Shown one piece after another: positions 51,470 through 61,500 of a stretch of 64,000 bases of DNA. The stretch covers positions 29,835,115 to 29,899,114 of the forward strand of contig OX326959.1 of assembly GCA_946800325.1 (NCBI GenBank). Direction: 5' to 3'. The stretch is from Luzula sylvatica (lineage: Eukaryota; Streptophyta; Magnoliopsida; Poales; Juncaceae). Below the pieces are notes generated by a model. That model made no database searches and had not been told where the DNA came from. It saw only the letters and a list, made by a program, of their open reading frames with translations. Within the stretch, counting starts at the first letter, position 1; each line of letters opens with the position of its first letter. Made by a program: the position numbers and the translations under genes.

Positions 51470-52514
51470 CACGGAATTTTTTGAGAAAATCATGAAAAAT
51501 GAAGTATTTTGCTCATTTTAGAGAACTATTTTGGTCTTTTTTAGAAAAAATGATAATTGATATTTTTGAAGGTGTTAGACTTCTGTTTTTGATTTTCTGC
51601 AAAAAATTGGAAAAATTGAAATTTGTATGTGTTAGTCTTCAATCACGCAATTTTTTGAAAAAATCATTAAAAATGTAGTATTTTGCTCATTTTAGAGAAC
51701 TATTTTGGTCTTTTTTAGAAAAAATCATAATTGATATTTTTGAAGGTGTTAGACTTCAGTTTTTTATTTTTTGCAAAAAATAGGAAAAATAGAAATTTGT
51801 ATGTGTTAGTCTTCAATCCCGGAGTTTTTTGAGAAAAACATGAAAAATTAAGTTTTTTGCTCATTTTAGAGAACTATTTTGGTCTATTTTAGAAAAAATC
51901 ATAATTGATATTTTTGAAGGTGTTAGACTTCAGTTTTTGATTTTCTGCAAAAAATAGGAAAAATAGAAATTTGTATGTGTTAGTCTTCAATCACGAAGTT
52001 TTCCGAGAAAAACGTGAAAAATGAAGTATTTTGCTCATTTTAGAGAACTATTTTGGTATTTTTTAGAAAAAATGATAATTGATATTTTTGAAGGTGTTAG
52101 ACTTCAGTTTTTGATTTTCTGCAAAAAATATGAAAAATAGAATTTTGTATGTGTTAGTCTTCAATCCCGGAGTTTTTTGAGAAAAACATGAAAAATGAAG
52201 TATTTTGCTCATTTTAGAGAACTATTTTGGTCTTTTTTAGAAAAAATGATAATTGATATTTTTGAAGGTGTTAGACTTCAGTTTTTGATTTTCTGCAAAA
52301 AAATAGGAAAAATAGAAATTTGTATGTGTTAGTCTTCAATCCCGTAGGTTTTCGAGAAAAACATGAAAAATGAAGTATTTTGCTCATTTTAGAGAACTAT
52401 TTTGGTCTTTTTTAGAAAAAATGATAATTGATATTTTTGAAGGTGTTAGACTTCTGTTTTTTATTTTCTGCAAAAAATTGGAAAAATTGAAATTTGTATG
52501 TGTTAGTCTTCAAT
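51470..52514 (+). repeat. 6-monomer HOR F, copy 2 (1,045 bp)
   Basis: In-register copy of the previous unit. The one difference I saw on reading is aaaaacgtgaaaaatg near 52010, where the other three copies have aaaaacttg. This also creates a private CpG. Confidence 0.93.
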
Positions 52515-53559
52515 CACGGAATTTTTTGAGAAAATCATGAAAAATGAAGTATTTTGCTCATTTTAGAGAACTATTTTGGTCTTTTTTAGAAAAAATGATA
52601 ATTGATATTTTTGAAGGTGTTAGACTTCTGTTTTTGATTTTCTGCAAAAAATTGGAAAAATTGAAATTTGTATGTGTTAGTCTTCAATCACGCAATTTTT
52701 TGAAAAAATCATTAAAAATGTAGTATTTTGCTCATTTTAGAGAACTATTTTGGTCTTTTTTAGAAAAAATCATAATTGATATTTTTGAAGGTGTTAGACT
52801 TCAGTTTTTTATTTTTTGCAAAAAATAGGAAAAATAGAAATTTGTATGTGTTAGTCTTCAATCCCGGAGTTTTTTGAGAAAAACATGAAAAATTAAGTTT
52901 TTTGCTCATTTTAGAGAACTATTTTGGTCTATTTTAGAAAAAATCATAATTGATATTTTTGAAGGTGTTAGACTTCAGTTTTTGATTTTCTGCAAAAAAT
53001 AGGAAAAATAGAAATTTGTATGTGTTAGTCTTCAATCACGAAGTTTTCCGAGAAAAACTTGAAAAATGAAGTATTTTGCTCATTTTAGAGAACTATTTTG
53101 GTATTTTTTAGAAAAAATGATAATTGATATTTTTGAAGGTGTTAGACTTCAGTTTTTGATTTTCTGCAAAAAATATGAAAAATAGAATTTTGTATGTGTT
53201 AGTCTTCAATCCCGGAGTTTTTTGAGAAAAACATGAAAAATGAAGTATTTTGCTCATTTTAGAGAACTATTTTGGTCTTTTTTAGAAAAAATGATAATTG
53301 ATATTTTTGAAGGTGTTAGACTTCAGTTTTTGATTTTCTGCAAAAAAATAGGAAAAATAGAAATTTGTATGTGTTAGTCTTCAATCCCGTAGGTTTTCGA
53401 GAAAAACATGAAAAATGAAGTATTTTGCTCATTTTAGAGAACTATTTTGGTCTTTTTTAGAAAAAATGATAATTGATATTTTTGAAGGTGTTAGACTTCT
53501 GTTTTTTATTTTCTGCAAAAAATTGGAAAAATTGAAATTTGTATGTGTTAGTCTTCAAT
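52515..53559 (+). repeat. 6-monomer HOR F, copy 3 (1,045 bp)
   Basis: Third copy, of identical length and apparently identical to copies 1 and 4 on reading; I saw no private substitution. Confidence 0.93.
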
Positions 53560-54604
53560 CACGGAATTTTTTGAGAAAATCATGAAAAATGAAGTATTTT
53601 GCTCATTTTAGAGAACTATTTTGGTCTTTTTTAGAAAAAATGATAATTGATATTTTTGAAGGTGTTAGACTTCTGTTTTTGATTTTCTGCAAAAAATTGG
53701 AAAAATTGAAATTTGTATGTGTTAGTCTTCAATCACGCAATTTTTTGAAAAAATCATTAAAAATGTAGTATTTTGCTCATTTTAGAGAACTATTTTGGTC
53801 TTTTTTAGAAAAAATCATAATTGATATTTTTGAAGGTGTTAGACTTCAGTTTTTTATTTTTTGCAAAAAATAGGAAAAATAGAAATTTGTATGTGTTAGT
53901 CTTCAATCCCGGAGTTTTTTGAGAAAAACATGAAAAATTAAGTTTTTTGCTCATTTTAGAGAACTATTTTGGTCTATTTTAGAAAAAATCATAATTGATA
54001 TTTTTGAAGGTGTTAGACTTCAGTTTTTGATTTTCTGCAAAAAATAGGAAAAATAGAAATTTGTATGTGTTAGTCTTCAATCACGAAGTTTTCCGAGAAA
54101 AACTTGAAAAATGAAGTATTTTGCTCATTTTAGAGAACTATTTTGGTATTTTTTAGAAAAAATGATAATTGATATTTTTGAAGGTGTTAGACTTCAGTTT
54201 TTGATTTTCTGCAAAAAATATGAAAAATAGAATTTTGTATGTGTTAGTCTTCAATCCCGGAGTTTTTTGAGAAAAACATGAAAAATGAAGTATTTTGCTC
54301 ATTTTAGAGAACTATTTTGGTCTTTTTTAGAAAAAATGATAATTGATATTTTTGAAGGTGTTAGACTTCAGTTTTTGATTTTCTGCAAAAAAATAGGAAA
54401 AATAGAAATTTGTATGTGTTAGTCTTCAATCCCGTAGGTTTTCGAGAAAAACATGAAAAATGAAGTATTTTGCTCATTTTAGAGAACTATTTTGGTCTTT
54501 TTTAGAAAAAATGATAATTGATATTTTTGAAGGTGTTAGACTTCTGTTTTTTATTTTCTGCAAAAAATTGGAAAAATTGAAATTTGTATGTGTTAGTCTT
54601 CAAT
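53560..54604 (+). repeat. 6-monomer HOR F, copy 4 (1,045 bp)
   Basis: Fourth copy. It ends at 54604 exactly in phase. At 54605 the next monomer reads ttttttgaaaaaatcatt instead of ttttttgagaaaatcatg, and the array returns to the sequence found from 46070. Confidence 0.93.
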
Positions 54605-57565
54605 CACGGAATTTTTTGAAAAAATCATTAAAAATGTAGTATTTTGCTCATTTTAGAGAACTATTTTGGTATTTTTTAGAAAAAATCATAATTGATATTT
54701 TTGAAGGTGTTAGACTTCAGTTTTTTATTTTTTGCAAAAAATAGGAAAAATAGAAATTTGTATATGTTAGTCTCCAATCACGAATTTTTTTGAGAAAAAC
54801 ATGAAAAATAAAGTATTTTTCTCATTTTAGAGAACTATTTTGGTCTTTTCTAGAAAAAATCATAATTGATATTTTTGAAGGTGTTAGACTTCCGTTTTTG
54901 ATTTTTTCCAAAAAATTGGAAAAATTGAAATTTGTATGTGTTAGTCTTCAATCACGGAATTTTTTGAGAAAATCATGAAAAATGAAGTATTTTGCTCATT
55001 TTAGAGAACTATTTTGGTCTTTTTTAGAAAAAATGATAATTGATATTTTTGAAGGTGTTAGACTTCTGTTTTTGATTTTCTGCAAAAAATTGGAAAAATT
55101 GAAATTTGTATGTGTTAGTCTTCAATCACGGAATTTTTTGAAAAAATCATTAAAAATGTAGTATTTTGCTCATTTTAGAGAACTATTTTGGTCTTTTTTA
55201 GAAAAAATCATAATTGATATTTTTGAAGGTGTTAGACTTCAGTTTTTTATTTTTTGCAAAAAATAGGAAAAATAGAAATTTGTATGTGTTGGTCTTCAAT
55301 CACGAAGTTTTTTGAGAAAAACATGAAAAATGAAGTATTTTGCTCATTTTAGAGAATTATTTTGGACTCTTTTATAAAAAATGATAATTGATATTTTTGA
55401 AGGTGTTGGACTTCAGTTTTTGATTTTTTGCAAAAAATAGGAAAAATAGAAATTTGTATGTGTTAGTCTTCAATCCCGGAGTTTTTTGAGAAAAACATGA
55501 ACAATGAAGTTTTTTGCTCATTTTAGAGAACTATTTTGGTCTTTTTTAGAAAAAATCATAATTGATATTTTTGAAGGTGTTAGACTTCATTTTTTTATTT
55601 TATGCAAAAAATAGGAAAAATAACAATTTGTATGTGTTGGTCTTCAGTCACGAAGTTTTTTGAGAAAAACATGAAAAATGAAATATTTTGCTCATTTTAG
55701 AGAATTATTTTGGTATTTTTTAGAAAAAATGATAATTCATATTTTTGAAGGTGTTAGACTTCAGTTTTTGATTTTCTGCAAAAAATAGGAAAAATAGAAA
55801 TTTGTATGTGTTAGTCATCAATCCCGGAGTTTTTTGAGAAAAACATGAATAATGAAGTATTTGGCTCATTTTAGAGAACTATTTTGGTCTTTTTTAGAAA
55901 AATTCATAATTTATATTTTTGAAGGTGTTAGACTTCAGTTTTTTTTTTGTTGCAAAAAATAGGAAAAATAGAAATTTGTATGTGTTGGTCTTCAATCACG
56001 AAGTTTTTTGAGCAAAACATGAAAAATGAAGTATTTTTCTCATTTTAGAGAACTATTTTGGTATTTTTTAGAAAAAATGATAATTGATATTTTTGAAGGT
56101 GTTAGACTTCAGTTTTTGATTTTCTGCAAAAAATATGAAAAATAGAATTTTGTATGTGTTAGTCTTCAATCCCGGAGTTTTTTGAGAAAAACATGAAAAA
56201 TGAAGTATTTTGCTCATTTTAGAGAACTATTTTGGTCTTTTTTAGAAAAAATGATAATTGATATTTTTGAAGGTGTTAGACTTCAGTTTTTGATTTTCTG
56301 CAAAAAAATAGGAAAAACAGAAATTTGAATGTGTTAGTCTTCAATCCCGTAGGTTTTCGAGAAAAACATGAAAAATGAAGTATTTTGCTCATTTTAGAGA
56401 ACTATTTTGGTCTTTTTTAGAAAAAATGATAATTGATATTTTTGAAGGTGTTAGACTTCTGTTTTTTATTTTCTGCAAAAAATTGGAAAAATTGAAATTT
56501 GTATGTGTTAGTCTTCAATCACGGAATTTTTTGAAAAAATCATTAAAAATGTAGTATTTTGCTCATTCTAGAGAACTATTTTGGTCTTTTTTAGAAAAAA
56601 TCATAATTGATATTTTTGAAGGTGTTAGACTTCAGTTTTTTTTTTGTTGCAAAAAATAGGAAAAATAGAAATTTGTATGTGTTGGTCTTCAATCACGCAG
56701 TTTTTTGAGAAAAACATGAAAAATGAAGTATTTTTCTCATTTTAGAGAACTATTTTGGTATTTTTTAGAAAAAATGATAATTGATATTTTTGAAGGTGTT
56801 AGACTTCAGTTTTTGATTTTCTGCAAAAAATATGAAAAATTGAATTTTGTATGTGTTAGTCTTCAATCCCGGAGTTTTTTGAGAAAAACATGAAAAATGA
56901 AGTATTTTGCTCATTTTAGAGAACTATTTTGGTCTTTTTTAGAAAAAATGATAATTGATATTTTTGAAGGTGTTAGACTTCAGTTTTTTATTTTCTGCAA
57001 AAAAATAGGAAAAATAGAAATTTGTATGTGTTAGTCTTCAATCCCGTAGGTTTTCGAGAAAAACATGAAAAATGAAGTATTTTGCTCATTTTAGAGAACT
57101 ATTTTGGTCTTTTTTAGAAAAAATGATAATTGATATTTTTGAAGGTGTTAGACTTCTGTTTTTTTATTTTCTGCAAAAAATTGGAAAAATTGAAATTTGT
57201 ATGTGTTAGTCTTCAATCACGGAATTTTTTGAAAAAATCATTAAAAATGTAGTATTTTGCTCATTTTAGAGAACTATTTTGGTCTTTTTTAGAAAAAATC
57301 ATAATTGATATTTTTGAAGGTGTTAGACTTCAGTTTTTTATTTTTTGCAAAAAATAGGAAAAATAGAAATTTGTATATGTTAGTCTCCAATCACGAATTT
57401 TTTTGAGAAAAACATGAAAAATAAAGTATTTTTCTCATTTTAGAGAACTATTTTTGTCTTTTTTAGAAAAAATCATAATTGATATTTTTGAAGGTGTTAG
57501 ACTTCCGTTTTTGATTTTTTCCAAAAAATTGGAAAAATTGAAATTTGTATGTGTTAGTCTTCAAT
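54605..57565 (+). repeat. Return of D/E sequence (17 monomers) after HOR F
   Basis: Matches 46070-50424 with one 8-monomer copy fewer. Shared markers: tcttttctagaaaa near 54845, tttgagcaaaacatg at 56011 (offset 7,140 from 48871), tttgaatgtg near 56325 and the chimeric junction near 56637. It is therefore a large duplicate of the DNA on the other side of HOR F. Private change: cacgcag near 56695. Confidence 0.82.
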
Positions 57566-58500
57566 CACGGAATTTTTTCAGAAAATCATGAAAAATGAAG
57601 TATTTTGCTCATTTTAGAGAACTATTTTGGTCTTTTTTAGAAAAAATGATAATTGATATTTTTGAAGGTGTTAGACTTCTGTTTTTGATTTTCTGCAAAA
57701 AATTGGAAAAATTGAAATTTGTATGTGTTAGTCTTCAATCACGGAATTTTTTGAAAAAATCATTAAAAATGTAGTATTTTGCTCATTTTAGAGAACTATT
57801 TTGGTCTTTTTTAGAAAAAATGATAATTGATATTTTTGAAGGTGTTAGACTTCTGTTTTTGGTTTTTTGCAAAAAATAGGAAAAATAGCAATTTGTATGT
57901 GTTAGTCTTCAATCCCGGAGTTTTTTGAGAAAAACATGAACAATGAAGTTTTTTGCTCATTTTAGAGAACTATTTTGGTCTTTTTTAGAAAAAATCATAA
58001 TTGATATTTTGGAAGGTGTTAGACTTCATTTTTTTATTTTATGCAAAAAATAGGAAAAATAACAATTTGTATGTGTTGGTCTTCAGTCACGAAGTTTTTT
58101 GAGAAAAACATGAAAAATGAAGTATTTTGCTCATTTTAGAGAACTATATTGGTATTTTTTAGAAAAAATGATAATTCATATTTTTGAAGGTGTTAGACTT
58201 CAGTTTTTGATTTTCTGCAAAAAATAGGAAAAATAGAAATTTGTATGTGTTAGTCATCAATCCCGAAGTTTTTTGAGAAAAACATGAATAATGAAGTATT
58301 TTGCTCATTTTAGAGAACTATTTTGGTCTTTTTTAGAAAAATTCATAATTTATATTTTTGAAGGTGTTGGACTTCAGTTTTTTTTTTGTTGCAAAAAATA
58401 GGAAAAATAGAAATTTATATGTGTTGGTCTTCAATCACGAAGTTTTTTGAGAAAAACATGAAAAATGAAGTATTTTTCTCATTTTAGAGAACTATTTTGG
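57566..58500 (+). repeat. Transition block with a hybrid monomer
   Basis: About five monomers. Near 57850 a hybrid monomer reads cttctgtttttggttttttgc and then atagcaatttg, joining two types not joined elsewhere in the window. The following monomers resemble 37370-37960 (aacaatgaag, ttcatttttttattttatgc, aacaatttg, gtcatcaatcccg, attcataatttat), so the D-type order resumes for a short while. Confidence 0.72.
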
Positions 58501-61500
58501 TATTTTTTAGAAAAAATTATAATTGATATTTTTGAAGGTGTTAGACTTCAGTTTTTGATTTTCTGCAAAAAATTGGAAAAATTGAAATTTGTATGTGTTA
58601 GTCTTCAATCACGGAATTTTTTGAGAAAATCATGAAAAATGATGTATTTTGCTCATTTTAGAGAACTATTTTGGTCTTTTTAGAAAAAATGATAAATGAT
58701 ATTTTTGAAGGTGTTAGACTTCAGTTTTTGATTTTTTCCAAAAAATTGGAAAAATTGAAATTTGTATGTGTTAGTCTTCAATCACGGAATTTTTTGAGAA
58801 AATCATGAAAAATGAAGTATTTTGCTCATTTTAGAGAACTATTTTGGTCTTTTTAGAAAAAATGATAAATGATATTTTTGAAGGTGTTAGACTTCAGTTT
58901 TTGATTTTTTCCATAAAATTGTAAAAATTGAAATTTGTATGTGTTAGTCTTCAATCACGGAATTTTTTGAGAAAATCATGAAAAATGATGTTTTTTGCTC
59001 TTTTTAGAGAACTATTTTGGTCTTTTTTAGAAAAAATGATAATTGATATTTTTGAAGGTGTTAGACTTCAGTTTTAGATTTTCTGCAAAAAAATAGGAAA
59101 AATAGAAATTTGTATGTGTTGGTCTTCAATCCCGGAGTTATTCGAGAAAAACATGAAAAATTTAATATTTTGCTCATTTTAGAGAACTATTTTGGTCTTT
59201 TTTAGAAAAAATGATAATTGATATTTTTTAAGGTGTTAGACTTCAGATTTTGATTTTTTGCAAAAAATTGGAAAAATAGAAATTTGTAAGTGTTAGTCTT
59301 CAATCACAGAATTTTTTGAGAAAAACATGAATGATGAAGTATTTTGCTTATTGTAGAGAACTATTTTAGTATTTTTTAGAAAAAATGATTATTGATATTT
59401 TGAAGGTGTTAGACTTCAGTTTTTTATTTTAAGCAAAAAATATGAAAAATAGAAATTTGTATGTGTTAGTCTTCAATCCCGGAGTTTTTTGAGAAAAACA
59501 TGAAAAATGATGTTTTTTGCTCATTTTAGAGAACTATTTTGGTCTTTTTTTGAAAAAATGATAATTGATATTTTTGAAGGTGTTAGACTTCAGTTTTTGA
59601 TTTTATGCAAAAAATAGGAAAAATAGAAATTTGTATGTGTTAGTCTTCAATCACGAAGTTTTCCGAGAAAAACTTGAAAAATGAAGTATTTTGCTCATTT
59701 TAGAGAACTATTTTGGTATTTTTTACAAAAAATGATAATTGATATTTTTGATGGTGTTAGACTTCAGTTTTTGATTTTCTGCAAAAAATAGGAAAAATAG
59801 AAATTTGTATGTGTTAGTCTTCAATCCCGGAGTTTTTTGAGAAAAACATGAAAAATGAAGTATTTTGCCCATTTTAGAGAACTATTTTGGTCTTTTTTAG
59901 AAAAAATGATAATTGATATTTTTGAAGGTGTTAGACTTCAGTTTTTGATTTTCTGCAAAAAAATAGGAAAAATATAAATTTGTATGTGTTAGTCTTCAAT
60001 CCCGTAGTTTTTCGAGAAAAACATGAAAAATGAAGTATTTTGCTCATTTTAGAGAACTATTTCGGTCTTTTTTAGAAAAAATGATAATTGATATTTTTGA
60101 AGGTGTTAGACTTCAGTTTTTGATTTTTTGCAAAAAATTGGAAAAATAGAAATTTGTATATGTTAGTCTCCAATCACAAATTTTTTTGAGAAAAACATGA
60201 AAAATAAAGTATTTTTCTCATTTTAGAGAACTATTTTGGTCTTTTTTAGAAAAAATCATAATTGATATTTTTGAAGGTGTTAGACTTCCGTTTTTGATTT
60301 TTTCCAAAAAATTGGAAAAATTGAAATTTGTATGTGTTAGTCTTCAATCACGGGATTTTTTGAGAAAATCGTGAAAAATGAAGTATTTTGCTCATTTTAG
60401 AGAACTATTTTGGTCTTTTTTAGAAAAAAATTATAATTGATATTTTTGAAGGTGTTAGACTTCAGTTTTTGATTTTCTGCAAAAAATTGGAAAAATTGAA
60501 ATTTGTATGTGTTAGTCTTCAATCACGGAATTTTTTGAAAAAATCATTAAAAATGTAGTATTTTGCTCATTTTAGAGAACTATTTTGGTCTTTTTTAGAA
60601 AAAATCATAATTGATATTTTTGAAGGTGTTAGACTTCAGTTTTTTATTTTTTGCAAAAAATAAGAAAAATAGAAATTTGTATGTGTTGGTCTTCAATCAC
60701 GAAGTTTTTTGAGAAAAACATGAAAAATGAAGTATTTTGCTCATTTTAGAGAATTATTTTGGACTCTTTTATAAAAAATGATAATTGATATTTTTGAAGG
60801 TGTTGGACTTCAGTTTTTGATTTTTTGCAAAAAATAGGAAAAATAGAAATTTTTATGTGTTAGTCTTCAATCCCGGAGTTTTTTAAGAAAAACATGAACA
60901 ATGAAGTTTTTTGCTCATTTTAGAGAACTATTTTGGTCTTTTTTAGAAAAAATCATAATTGATATTTTTGAAGGTGTTAGACTTCAGTTTTTTATTTTAT
61001 GCAAAAAATAGGAAAAATAGCAATTTGTATGTGTTGGTCTTCAGTCACGAAGTTTTTTGAGAAAAACATGAAAAATGAAGTATTTTGCTCATTTAGAGAA
61101 CTATTTTGGTATTTTTTAGAAAAAATGATAATTCATATTTTTGAAGGTGTTAGACTTCAGTTTTTGATTTTCTGCAAAAAATAGGAAAAATAGAAATTTG
61201 TATGTGTTAGTCTTCAATCCCGGAGTTTTTTGAGAAAAACATGAATAATGAAGTATTTTGCTCATTTTAGAGAACTATTTTGGTCTTTTTTAGAAAAATT
61301 CATAATTGATATTTTTGAAGGTGTTAGACTTCAGTTTTTTTTTTGTTGCAAAAAATAGGAAAAATAGAAATTTGTATGTGTTGGTCTTCAATCACGAAGT
61401 TTTTTGAGAAAAACATGATAATTGATATTTTTGAAGGTGTTAGACTTCAGTTTTTGATTTTCTGCAAAAAATTGGAAAAATTGAAATTTGTATGTGTTAG

